Counted from the first letter of the stretch, positions 1-6,663 are shown. The stretch is 7,644 bases of DNA from Kiritimatiellales bacterium (GCA_021734595.1 JAIPIO010000192.1:1-7644); one strand, 5' to 3'. Notes: a model not told the origin generated them from the letters alone. Translations and numbers: made by a program.

Positions 1-533
1 GGGCGGTGAACATTACATTGCTGGACCGTGAGCCGCATAAGGTGGTGGTCCACCTTGATCCGCACGAATTCCAGAGCACGTGGCTGGGCAACAAGGCGGT
101 CTACCGTACGCGCATGGCGATGGCCGACGGTGGCGAGCTGATCGTGCTCGCACCCGCGCTCAAGGAGTTTGGCGAAGACGAAACCATCGACCGCCTAATT
201 CGCAAATACGGCTATTGCGGGACTCCCGCAACGCTAAAGGCCGTGGAGGAAAACGAAGAGCTGCGCAGCAACCTAGGAGCGGCGGCGCACCTGATTCACG
301 GTTCGTCGGAAGGTCGGTTCAAAATCACCTATTGCCCCGGCGATGACATGACGCTTGACGAAATCCGATCGGTCGGCTTCGAGGCGGAATCCTATGAAGC
401 CATGGCCGGAAAATACAATCCGGCGGAGTTGAAGGACGGTTTCAACATATTGCCGGATGGAGAAGAGATTTTTTATATTAGCAACCCCGCCCTCGGTCTG
501 TGGGCGTACCGGAAAAAATTCAAGGAGCAATGA
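1..533 (+). CDS. LarA-family (lactate racemase-like, DUF2088) protein, C-terminal part, 5' truncated by the window edge
   Basis: The reading frame is open from the first full codon at position 3 to the TGA at 531-533, giving about 176 visible residues. A GTG at position 6 exists, but nothing marks it as a start, and the family is usually about 420 residues, so this is the C-terminal third to half of a gene that begins outside the window. Recognisable stretches include DPHEFQSTWLGNKAVYRTRM, ADGGELIVLAP, AAAHLIHGSSEGRF and the tail EIFYISNPALGLWAYR. From memory these match the C-terminal region of LarA homologues annotated as lactate racemase domain proteins in Bacteroidota and PVC bacteria. 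LarA enzymes use a nickel-pincer cofactor to racemise or epimerise alpha-hydroxy acids. The nucleotide-binding and catalytic His region lies in the missing N-terminal part and cannot be checked. The neighbouring sulfatase and uxaC make a sugar-acid substrate plausible (inference). Confidence 0.75.
   Translation, partial: AVNITLLDREPHKVVVHLDPHEFQSTWLGNKAVYRTRMAMADGGELIVLAPALKEFGEDETIDRLIRKYGYCGTPATLKAVEENEELRSNLGAAAHLIHGSSEGRFKITYCPGDDMTLDEIRSVGFEAESYEAMAGKYNPAELKDGFNILPDGEEIFYISNPALGLWAYRKKFKEQ
522..527 (+). promoter_or_regulatory. Shine-Dalgarno site AAGGAG deciding the sulfatase start
   Basis: AAGGAG lies inside the last codons of the LarA-like gene, 5 bases before the ATG at 533 and only 2 bases before the ATG at 530. 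The spacing favours 533. An in-frame GTG at 500 has no such site and would add residues ahead of the twin-arginine motif, so it is rejected as the start. Confidence 0.7.
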
Positions 534-2020
534 TGAAAAGAAGGGCATTCATAGGTTCACTGTCTGTGGCAGGTATTGCAACGCGGTCGTTGGGGGCGAA
601 GAAGGCGCGGCCGAATGTGCTGTTTATCGCGGTGGATGATCTGCGTCCGGCACTGGGTTGCTATGGGGTGTCGCAGGCGCGGACGCCGAACCTTGATGCG
701 TTTGCGCAGGCGGGACGGCTCTTCCAGCAGCACTATGTGCAGGTGCCGACCTGCGGAGCCTCGCGCTATGCATTGATGACGGGGACGCTGCCGCGCGAAA
801 AGTCCGCGCTGAACAACCACGCCGCCATAAAGGGAACCACGGCGCTGCCGCCGGGCGCATCGGATGCTGCGCGTTCGATGCCTGAGCTGTTCCGCAAGAA
901 CGGATATAAAACGGTATGCATCGGCAAGCTCTCGCACATGCCGGGCGGCAAGGTTTTCAACTATGACGGAACGGGCGACGGCCACGACGAACTGCCGGAT
1001 GCCTGGGATGAATATCTGACGCCGTATGGAGATTGGAAATACGGCCACGGTTCGTTCTTCGGCTATGCCGGAGGCCGGCACCGGGAGGACAAGTCGGGCT
1101 ACAAACCCTATTGCGAGTTTCCAGACGTTGGAGATGACGGTCTGCCGGATGGCCTGCTGGCAGATGCCGCAATCAAGCGTTTGAAAACGTTTGGCGATAG
1201 CGGCAAGCCGTTTTTCATGGGGCTCGGGTTCTACAAACCACACCTGCCGTTTGTCTGCCCGAAGAAATACCGCGACCTTTACGATGGCGTGGCATTCCCG
1301 TCGCCGCATGGCATGCAGCAGGGGGATACACAGCACTGGCATAAAAGCGGCGAGTTCTACAAATACACTACCAACCGCCCGTTCGACACACCCGCGAAGG
1401 GGGAGACGCTGGCGGAGTCCGATGCCCAGGAGGCGCGCCGCGCCTACTTCGCCTGCGTGAGCTACATCGATGCACAGGTCGGAAAAGTGCTCCGTACCCT
1501 GCGGGAGGCGGGGCTGGATAAAAACACAATCGTGGTACTGTGGGGCGACCACGGGTGGCACTTGGGTGACAACAATATTTGGGGAAAACACTCTCCACTG
1601 GAAAAGGCGCTTCGCAGCGCATTCATTGTCCATGCGCCGGGAATGCAGGCGCCCGGTACGCCAACGGAATCGCTGGCGGCCACGATTGATATCTATCCGA
1701 CGCTGGTGGATTTGTGCGGGATCGAAAACCGCAAGACGGCGAAACCCCTCGATGGCGTATCGTTGCGTCCTGTGCTGGATAATCCAATGGTGCAGGCCCG
1801 CGACGCGGCGTTAAGCTTCTGGCGCAGTTCGACCAGCATGACCAGCAACAATTTCCGACTGATTCTTACGGCTGATAAAAAGGGAAACTATTCGTATGAG
1901 CTGTACGATCACCGTACCGATCCGGGCGAGTTGGAGAATATTGCCGGGAACAATCCAGAGCGGGTTTCACGGCTGATGGAAACCCTGAAAAAGCACTATC
2001 CGCAGATCACAGTCAAATAG
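533..2020 (+). CDS. Exported arylsulfatase-family enzyme, iduronate-2-sulfatase-like
   Basis: This 495-residue type I sulfatase should hydrolyse sulfate esters on a glycan outside the cytoplasm. The N-terminus (KRRAFIGSL, residues 2-10) is a twin-arginine export motif with a short hydrophobic stretch, and cleavage is plausible after SLGA near residue 22. Metal-binding Asp pair D35-D36 lies in AVDDLRPALGCYG. The formylglycine motif is C74-G-A-S-R78 (CxAxR, Cys type). GKLSH gives K132 and H135, YKPHLPF gives K235 and H237, and WGDHGWHLG gives D339 and H340, followed by K352. The DDLRP-LGCYG start, KPHLPF and DHGWHLG resemble human iduronate-2-sulfatase more than choline sulfatase or arylsulfatase A, and the C-terminal YELYDHRTDPGELENIA stretch is typical of bacterial homologues. 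The length is normal. A separate maturase must convert C74; none is visible. Start 533 overlaps the preceding stop by one base (TGATG), so translation is probably coupled. The exact substrate is unknown. Confidence 0.92.
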   Translation: MKRRAFIGSLSVAGIATRSLGAKKARPNVLFIAVDDLRPALGCYGVSQARTPNLDAFAQAGRLFQQHYVQVPTCGASRYALMTGTLPREKSALNNHAAIKGTTALPPGASDAARSMPELFRKNGYKTVCIGKLSHMPGGKVFNYDGTGDGHDELPDAWDEYLTPYGDWKYGHGSFFGYAGGRHREDKSGYKPYCEFPDVGDDGLPDGLLADAAIKRLKTFGDSGKPFFMGLGFYKPHLPFVCPKKYRDLYDGVAFPSPHGMQQGDTQHWHKSGEFYKYTTNRPFDTPAKGETLAESDAQEARRAYFACVSYIDAQVGKVLRTLREAGLDKNTIVVLWGDHGWHLGDNNIWGKHSPLEKALRSAFIVHAPGMQAPGTPTESLAATIDIYPTLVDLCGIENRKTAKPLDGVSLRPVLDNPMVQARDAALSFWRSSTSMTSNNFRLILTADKKGNYSYELYDHRTDPGELENIAGNNPERVSRLMETLKKHYPQITVK

Positions 2021-2048
2021 GAATGTGCAGTACGCAATACGGAGTAGG
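2021..2048 (+). repeat. Degenerate heptad repeat in the sulfatase-uxaC gap
   Basis: Three adjacent 7-base units, CAGTACG, CAATACG and GAGTAGG (2028-2048), follow a more diverged unit GAATGTG (2021-2027). They fill most of the 33-base gap. The third unit supplies the GGAG used as the uxaC ribosome binding site. A similar series lies after uxaC at 3464-3484. The units are short and imperfect, so this could be chance. Confidence 0.4.
2041..2044 (+). promoter_or_regulatory. Shine-Dalgarno site GGAG of uxaC
   Basis: GGAG lies 9 bases before the ATG at 2054. The alternative in-frame ATG at 2066 has no comparable site, and the 2054 start gives the usual uronate isomerase length. Confidence 0.5.
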
Positions 2049-2053
2049 TACGT

Positions 2054-3460
2054 ATGAAAAAATTCATGGACGAAAATTTTATGCTGCAGACGCAGACGGC
2101 GCGAACCCTGTACCACGGGCACGCCGCGCAGATGCCGATCTACGACTATCACTGCCACCTTTCCCCGCAGGAGATCGCGGAGGACAGGCAGTACGACAAT
2201 CTTGGCGAATGCTGGCTCGGTGGCGATCACTACAAATGGCGCGCCATGCGCACCAATGGCGTGGCCGAGGAATTTGTGACCGGTAGCGCTTCGTGGCGCG
2301 ACAAGTTCCAGAAATGGGCCGAGACCGTCCCGCAGGCGATCCGCAATCCGCTCTACCACTGGACGCATCTTGAGTTGCAGCGCTATTTTGGGATTGACGC
2401 GATCCTAAAACCCGCAACAGCTGATGAGATTTTCGAGGCCTGCACGACCCAACTGCGCACCCCGGACTTTTCGGCGCGCAACCTGATGCGCAAGATGAAT
2501 GTAAAACTGGTCTGCACCACCGATGATCCCATCGATTCGCTGGAGTGGCACAAGCAGATTGCCGCCGATGGGTTTGAAATCAAGGTGTTGCCCGCCTTCC
2601 GCCCGGACAAGGCGATGAATCTATCGAATTCCAATGCTTGGAAGGAATATATCCAGGCATTGGAAGTGCAATCCAAATGCACGATCGTCAATCTGGATTG
2701 CATGTTGGAGGCGATCGGCCGGCGGCATGAATATTTCCATTCGGTCGGTTGCCGCCTTTCCGACCACGGGGTTGCGTATGTTCCCGATGCGGAAGCGACG
2801 CCTTCCGAGCTCAACGCGATTTTCGACAAGGCGATGGCGGGGCAGCCCGTCGATCTGGCGGAGCGCGAAAAGTTCGAGGCTTGGTTCCTCTGCGAGATCG
2901 GAAAAATGAACCATGCGCGCGGCTGGACGCAGCAGATCCATATGGGCGTTTTCCGCAACAGCAATAGCCGCCTTTTCCAGTCCCTGGGACCGGACATTGG
3001 ATGCGACTCGATTGCCGACTGCCGTCAGGGACCAGGGCTGATCAAACTGCTCGACCGGCTTGACAGTACCAATCAACTGGCCAAAACGATCCTCTACAAT
3101 ATCAACCCGGTCGACAACGAACTGATCGCCACCATGTGCGGCAACTACCAGGATGGTTCGTGCCCCGGCAAGATACAGTTTGGCTCCGGCTGGTGGTTCC
3201 TCGATCAGAAGGAAGGCATGGAAAAGCAGATGAATGCGCTTTCGGCACTGGGATTGCTGAGCCGGTTCGTTGGGATGCTGACGGATTCGCGTAGTTTCCT
3301 GTCGTACCCGCGTCACGAATATTTCCGCCGCATCCTCTGCAACCTGATCGGGACGGATGTTGAAAACGGCGAAATCCCCCCGGACTTTGAGCTGCTGGGC
3401 CAAATGGTCGAAAACATCAGCTATAACAACGCTAAGGATTATTTCGGCATCACGCTGTAA
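2054..3460 (+). CDS. uxaC: Uronate (glucuronate/galacturonate) isomerase, EC 5.3.1.12
   Basis: This complete 468-residue protein is almost the same length as E. coli UxaC (470). It catalyses D-glucuronate to D-fructuronate and D-galacturonate to D-tagaturonate, the first cytoplasmic step of hexuronate catabolism. Family signatures run along the whole length: PIYDYHCHL (residues 28-36, with H33 and H35 as expected metal ligands of the amidohydrolase-like barrel), NPLYHWTHLEL (98-108), CTTDDP (154-159), LPAFRPDK (179-186), QIHMGVFRNSN (294-304), a GWWF motif (379-382), MLTDSRSFLSYPRHEYFRR (408-426, with D411) and the YNNAKDYFG end (457-465). No damage is seen. It follows the sulfatase by 33 bases, most likely in one transcript, which suggests the desulfated glycan yields glucuronate or galacturonate. 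The next steps (UxuB/UxaB, UxuA/UxaA) are not in the window. Confidence 0.97.
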   Translation: MKKFMDENFMLQTQTARTLYHGHAAQMPIYDYHCHLSPQEIAEDRQYDNLGECWLGGDHYKWRAMRTNGVAEEFVTGSASWRDKFQKWAETVPQAIRNPLYHWTHLELQRYFGIDAILKPATADEIFEACTTQLRTPDFSARNLMRKMNVKLVCTTDDPIDSLEWHKQIAADGFEIKVLPAFRPDKAMNLSNSNAWKEYIQALEVQSKCTIVNLDCMLEAIGRRHEYFHSVGCRLSDHGVAYVPDAEATPSELNAIFDKAMAGQPVDLAEREKFEAWFLCEIGKMNHARGWTQQIHMGVFRNSNSRLFQSLGPDIGCDSIADCRQGPGLIKLLDRLDSTNQLAKTILYNINPVDNELIATMCGNYQDGSCPGKIQFGSGWWFLDQKEGMEKQMNALSALGLLSRFVGMLTDSRSFLSYPRHEYFRRILCNLIGTDVENGEIPPDFELLGQMVENISYNNAKDYFGITL

Positions 3461-3463
3461 ATC

Positions 3464-3484
3464 CAGTAACCAATTACGCATTAG
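3464..3484 (+). repeat. Degenerate heptad repeat after uxaC
   Basis: Three adjacent 7-base units, CAGTAAC, CAATTAC and GCATTAG, start three bases after the uxaC stop. Aligned with the units at 2028-2048 they share the pattern CARTAnS in the same order (CAGTA, CAATA/T, then a G-initial unit). The gap 3461-3588 holds no gene that can be supported. Confidence 0.35.
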
Positions 3485-3485
3485 A

Positions 3486-3513
3486 TTGCGCCGTTTCACT
3501 TGTCCTTTATACA
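3486..3513 (+). promoter_or_regulatory. Weak sigma70-like promoter candidate for the PQQ-like gene
   Basis: TTGCGC (3486-3491) and TATACA (3508-3513) are separated by 16 bases in the only sizeable gap before the second gene group. The matches to TTGACA and TATAAT are 3 of 6 and 4 of 6, so this is weak. An alternative -35 is TTGTCC at 3500-3505, but no good -10 follows it. Position is the main support. Confidence 0.2.
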
Positions 3514-3519
3514 AGACCG

Positions 3520-3562
3520 TCTTCGTTATCTTTTGCAAAGGCGGACGCTTTTGTGTAGAAGA
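3520..3562 (+). other. Possible stem-loop leader or weak terminator
   Basis: CAAAGGC (3536-3542) and GCTTTTG (3547-3553) can pair over 7 positions with one G-U pair around a GGAC loop. TCTTC (3520-3524) and GAAGA (3558-3562) could form an outer 5-bp stem. No clean T-run follows, so an intrinsic terminator is not well supported. It may be a structured leader of the gene at 3589, or chance. Confidence 0.25.
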
Positions 3563-3576
3563 ACGGCTCACATCAA

Positions 3577-3582
3577 CGGAGG
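3577..3582 (+). promoter_or_regulatory. Shine-Dalgarno site CGGAGG of the PQQ-like gene
   Basis: CGGAGG lies 6 bases before the ATG at 3589. It is the strongest ribosome binding site in the window and fixes that start, which also gives a proper signal peptide. Confidence 0.75.
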
Positions 3583-3588
3583 CACACG

Positions 3589-4779
3589 ATGGTCAGGAAT
3601 TTAATACTTTTTGCGGTAATGGCAGGTGGGTTGAGTATTCAGGCGGATGATTGGTACACCTGGCGCGGTCCTAACGCCAACGGGATTTCTGCGGAAACCG
3701 GTTGGGATGCCGAGGCGATCAAGGACGGCGCAAAGACGCTTTGGAAAAAGGAGCTGGGTAAGGGCTACTCGACCGTTAGCGTTAAGGATGGCCTCCTTTA
3801 TACGATGGGCAATCAGGACGATAAGGATATAATCTATTGCCTCGACGCCAAGACCGGCAAGGAAGTTTGGGACTATTCATACTCCTGCAAGCCGGGGCAG
3901 TTTGCCGGTCCGCGTGCAACGCCGGTACTCGATGGCGGTAATGTCTATACGATGAGCCGGGATGGTTTAGCCATCTGCTTTGATGCCAAAACCGGCAAGG
4001 TTAAATGGGAAATGGACGCCAACGGCAAGACCGGTAATGATGTCATCCGCTGGGGCTACGCGTCATCCGTCGTCATTGAGGGCGATCTGTTGCTTCTTAA
4101 TATTGGCGAATATGGGGTCGCGTTGGACAAAGCCACCGGGAAAATCAAATGGAAGAGCGAGGGCAAGGCCGGATTCTCCACTCCTGTCCTGTTCGACTAT
4201 AAGGGCAAGCGCTGCGCCGCCATATTTTCCGCCAAGAACCTTTATGCCGTCGAGGTCGCCACCGGAAAGAAGGAGTGGTCGTATGAATGGGAAACAAAAT
4301 ACGACGTGAACGCCGCCGACCCGGTGTTCTTCGACGACAAGGTCTTCATATCCTCCGGTTACAAACGCGGTTGCACGCTGCTTGATATCTCTGGAAGCAC
4401 ACCGAAGAAGGTGTGGGAAAACGCAATCCTGCAAAACCATTTCAGTAGCAGCGTTTTTGTGGATGGCTACATTTACGGCATTGATGGCAATGGAAAAGGC
4501 AAGGGCTCCATGCGCTGTATTTTGGCGAAAACCGGCAAAGAGCAATGGAATATGAAAATCGGTTTCGGCTCGCTCATGGTGGCCGACGGGAAAATCATTG
4601 CACTGGGTGAAAAAGGAACGCTCTATATCGCCGAAGTCACGCCTGATGCCTACAAGGAAATTGCGCAGGCCGAAACCGGGCTGGCGAAGCTTTGCTGGAC
4701 GGCACCGGTGCTGAGCAATGGAATTATCTATTGCCGTAATGACAAGGGAACCCTCGTGGCGATCGATGTCGGAAAATAA
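3589..4779 (+). CDS. Secreted PQQ-binding-like beta-propeller repeat protein
   Basis: This is a 396-residue protein with an N-terminal signal peptide (VRNLILFAVMAGGLSIQA, residues 2-19, cleavage probably near residue 19). The mature part opens with DDWYTWRGPNANGIS, the W-RGP-G start typical of PVC-phylum PQQ-like propeller proteins. Propeller blades are marked by repeated A-x-TGK-x-x-W units: LDAKTGKEVW (85-94), FDAKTGKVKW (131-140), LDKATGKIKW (179-188), VEVATGKKEW (221-230) and ILAKTGKEQW (311-320). The last blade ends LVAIDVGK. No c-type haem CxxCH motif and no recognisable quinoprotein dehydrogenase active site were seen, so binding of PQQ itself and catalysis are doubtful. It more likely acts as an extracytoplasmic binding or scaffold protein. 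Its last 14 bases overlap the ferredoxin gene. The substrate and partner are unknown. Confidence 0.88.
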   Translation: MVRNLILFAVMAGGLSIQADDWYTWRGPNANGISAETGWDAEAIKDGAKTLWKKELGKGYSTVSVKDGLLYTMGNQDDKDIIYCLDAKTGKEVWDYSYSCKPGQFAGPRATPVLDGGNVYTMSRDGLAICFDAKTGKVKWEMDANGKTGNDVIRWGYASSVVIEGDLLLLNIGEYGVALDKATGKIKWKSEGKAGFSTPVLFDYKGKRCAAIFSAKNLYAVEVATGKKEWSYEWETKYDVNAADPVFFDDKVFISSGYKRGCTLLDISGSTPKKVWENAILQNHFSSSVFVDGYIYGIDGNGKGKGSMRCILAKTGKEQWNMKIGFGSLMVADGKIIALGEKGTLYIAEVTPDAYKEIAQAETGLAKLCWTAPVLSNGIIYCRNDKGTLVAIDVGK

Positions 4780-5473
4780 TTCCATACTGGTTTGTAAATG
4801 TGCCGAGCGGGGTCTGCTTTCGCAGTCCGCGCTCGAACCGCTATTGCAGGAAGAGGGCATGAGCGTTGTTCCCGACCTCTGCAAGGCCGCCGCCGAAAAA
4901 CTTCCAATGCTTGGAGAAATTGCCGCGCAGCCCAATCCTAAAATCTACGCCTGCCACCCGCGCGCCGTCCGTGCGCTGTTTGTCTTCGCCGGCTTTCCGC
5001 TTCCGGAAAACACGGAAATCATCAACCTCCGTGATCCCGCAAGCCAGACCTCCGACGATCCATCCATGGAATCCAATCCAGCCTGGTATCCGGTCATCGA
5101 CACCAGCCGCTGTTCCAATTGCGGGCAATGTTTCGAGTTTTGCCTGTTCGGCGTCTACGAAAAGGATGGCGAGGGCCGGGTGAAGGTGGTTAATCCGCAA
5201 AGCTGCAAGAACAACTGCCCGGCCTGCGCCCGCATCTGTCCCGAAGCGGCCATCATTTTCCCCAAGATCGGAGAGGAGCCGATCAACGGCGCGGAGATTG
5301 TTGACGAGAAAGCGGTAAAGGAAAACATCAGGGTCAACGTCGATGAAATCCTCGGCGACGATGTCTACGCCACCCTGGCGGCGCGCAAGCAGAAGCGCCG
5401 CAAGCTGCTGGATAAAAAGAAAATCGAAAAGGCATTGGCTGAACGCAAAACGTGCTCGGGGAAAAAGAAATGA
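4766..5473 (+). CDS. 2[4Fe-4S] ferredoxin-type protein with an HdrA-like N-terminal domain
   Basis: This is a 235-residue, probably cytoplasmic, electron-transfer protein. The start at 4766 (MSENNSILVCKC) is preferred. An in-frame ATG at 4718 would extend 62 bases into the preceding gene and add an unlikely N-terminus; the ribosome binding site for 4766 is poor, so coupling to the upstream gene is likely. The ferredoxin core has cluster ligands C116-x2-C119-x2-C122-x3-C126 and C147-x3-C151-x2-C154-x3-C158-P. The second set has three rather than two residues in its first spacing. The N-terminal 90 residues hold ILVCKC (C10, C12), VPDLC (C39) and IYACHPRAVRALF (C63). Their order and spacing recall the N-terminal domain of heterodisulfide reductase subunit HdrA (VCxCG, MCS, AACSPR), but the flavin domain is absent. 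The C-terminus (from about 207) is a Lys/Arg-rich helix with C230. It probably supplies electrons to the radical SAM enzyme encoded next, with a 4-base ATGA overlap. Confidence 0.85.
   Translation: MSENNSILVCKCAERGLLSQSALEPLLQEEGMSVVPDLCKAAAEKLPMLGEIAAQPNPKIYACHPRAVRALFVFAGFPLPENTEIINLRDPASQTSDDPSMESNPAWYPVIDTSRCSNCGQCFEFCLFGVYEKDGEGRVKVVNPQSCKNNCPACARICPEAAIIFPKIGEEPINGAEIVDEKAVKENIRVNVDEILGDDVYATLAARKQKRRKLLDKKKIEKALAERKTCSGKKK
5458..5462 (+). promoter_or_regulatory. Shine-Dalgarno site GGGGA of the radical SAM gene
   Basis: GGGGA lies 7 bases before the ATG at 5470, inside the end of the ferredoxin gene. It favours 5470 over the in-frame GTG at 5452. Confidence 0.5.
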
Positions 5474-6663
5474 GTGCGTCGTTGATGCGTCGGATGCTGA
5501 CCGAGCCGGATAAGCGTTTGCTGTGGAAGTTTATCTATAACTTTGGCTACAAGAGCATGCGCTCCGTTGAAAAATTCCAGAAGCGGATGAAGCGTGGCGA
5601 ATATTTCCCGGCCTTCCTCTTCCTTTCCGTCACCAACGCCTGCAACCTCACCTGCCAGGGATGCTGGGTGTCGCAGACCAATCCGCCGCGCGAAATTTCG
5701 CCGGACACGTTGAACAACGTCATCACCGAATGCAAAAAACAGGGATCCTATTTCTTTGGCATCCTTGGCGGCGAGCCGTTGCTCTATAAGGGGCTTTTTG
5801 AAGTATTTGAGAAACATCCCGACTGCTACTTCCTGCTTTTCACCAACGGAACGCTGATCACCGACGCCGCGGCAAAGGAGATGCGGCGGATTGGCAACAT
5901 CAGCCCGCTCATCAGCATCGAAGGGCTGGAAGAGGTCAGTGATGAGCGGCGCGGTGGAACGGATGTCTATCATCAGACGCTCCAGGGATTGGAAAACTGC
6001 CGCAAGAACCGGCTGGTCATCGGCGTAGCCACCAGTGTCTGCCAATCCAATATCGACGACCTGGCCACCGAGGAGTTCGCGAACAGGATTGCGGAGCTCG
6101 GCGCCCACTATTTGTGGTACTACATCTACCGACCGGTCGGTCCCAAACCGACGCCGGAGTTGGCGCTCGATGACGATCAGATTGTCGCGCTCCGGCGGTT
6201 CATGGTCGATATCCGCCAGCGGGCGCCATTAATCGTAGTCGATGCCTACTGGAACGACAAGGGCGAAGCCATGTGTCCCGCCGCCGTTGGCATGGCGGTC
6301 CATATCAGCCCGGCGGGGGATATCGAGCCGTGCCCGCCCATGCAGTTTGCCCGGGAAAATATCGGCGACGGCACGGATCTGTATAACATTATCAATCAGT
6401 CTGACTTCCTTGCGCAGTTCCGCCTGATGAGCTGCAAGGCAACGCAGGGTTGCATTATCATGGAAGATCCCGATAAGCTATGCGGGTTCATGAAAAGCCA
6501 GGATGCACGCGACAGCAGCGGGCGCGACACGGCATACGCGGAACTTGAGAATATGTGCAGGTGCGGCAGTCACCACCAGCCGGGCGAGGAAATCCCGGAG
6601 AAGAGCTGGGCCTACCGTTTTGCGAAGAAGAACTGGTTTTTTGGATTTGGAGCCTACGGATAA
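5470..6663 (+). CDS. Radical SAM/SPASM-type enzyme of unassigned function
   Basis: This 397-residue protein should reductively cleave S-adenosylmethionine with a [4Fe-4S] cluster bound by C58-NLT-C62-QG-C65 (CxxxCxxC) in SVTNACNLTCQGCW. ILGGEP (98-103) is the SAM-binding GGE motif; FTNGTL (124-129) and ISIEGLEE (149-156) are further barrel strands. The C-terminal half looks SPASM-like: C269, then HISPAGDIEPCPPMQFARENIGD with C288, then C322, C328 and C338, with C363 and C365 further on, so one or two auxiliary clusters are likely. The protein ends in an aromatic, Gly-rich tail (NWFFGFGAYG). The N-terminal 45 residues are basic and helical-looking. It overlaps the ferredoxin gene by 4 bases (ATGA) and the prenyl synthetase fusion by 1 (TAATG). 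It is not an evident peptide maturase, since no small precursor gene is near. The substrate is unknown; an isoprenoid or lipid is an inference from the neighbour. Confidence 0.9.
   Translation: MSASLMRRMLTEPDKRLLWKFIYNFGYKSMRSVEKFQKRMKRGEYFPAFLFLSVTNACNLTCQGCWVSQTNPPREISPDTLNNVITECKKQGSYFFGILGGEPLLYKGLFEVFEKHPDCYFLLFTNGTLITDAAAKEMRRIGNISPLISIEGLEEVSDERRGGTDVYHQTLQGLENCRKNRLVIGVATSVCQSNIDDLATEEFANRIAELGAHYLWYYIYRPVGPKPTPELALDDDQIVALRRFMVDIRQRAPLIVVDAYWNDKGEAMCPAAVGMAVHISPAGDIEPCPPMQFARENIGDGTDLYNIINQSDFLAQFRLMSCKATQGCIIMEDPDKLCGFMKSQDARDSSGRDTAYAELENMCRCGSHHQPGEEIPEKSWAYRFAKKNWFFGFGAYG
6649..6652 (+). promoter_or_regulatory. Possible Shine-Dalgarno site GGAG of the DUF116-prenyl synthetase gene
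   Basis: GGAG lies 10 bases before the ATG at 6663, inside the last codons of the radical SAM gene. The spacing is slightly long, and reinitiation at the TAATG overlap may also contribute. Confidence 0.4.

Noticed and set aside
500..532. Upstream GTG start for the sulfatase at 500
   Set aside because: It would precede the twin-arginine signal with unrelated residues, has no ribosome binding site, and lies in the coding end of the LarA-like gene; ATG 533 has AAGGAG at good spacing.
557..1633. Long antisense open frame (358 codons) opposite the sulfatase
   Set aside because: It lies wholly inside a gene with full family motifs; its translation is rich in Arg, His and Cys with no recognisable domain, as expected from the complement of GC-rich codons.
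3499..3515. Small inverted repeat CTTGT/ACAAG with a 7-base loop as operator or terminator
   Set aside because: Only five base pairs, AT-rich, and no T-run; too weak to call.
2621..3571. Antisense open frame (316 codons) opposite uxaC and the following gap
   Set aside because: The + strand encodes a complete, conserved UxaC here; the antisense product shows no domain and no convincing ribosome binding site.
3589..4779. The propeller protein as a PQQ-dependent alcohol or glucose dehydrogenase
   Set aside because: At 396 residues it is short for these enzymes, and no dehydrogenase active-site motif or haem CxxCH was seen; only the blade repeats are shared.
4063..4935. Antisense open frame (290 codons) across the PQQ-like and ferredoxin genes
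   Set aside because: It spans two well-supported + strand genes and shows no recognisable family features.
6128..6141. Perfect 14-base palindrome ACCGACCGGTCGGT
   Set aside because: It lies inside the radical SAM gene and encodes a plausible conserved YRPVGP stretch; one such palindrome in GC-rich coding DNA is not strong evidence for a binding site.
5470..6663. The radical SAM protein as anaerobic sulfatase maturase for the nearby Cys-type sulfatase
   Set aside because: Its cluster motif is followed by Trp (CNLTCQGCW) rather than the CxYCYY-like pattern of anSME, the remaining motifs do not resemble that family, and it is coupled to ferredoxin and prenyl synthetase genes rather than to the sulfatase.
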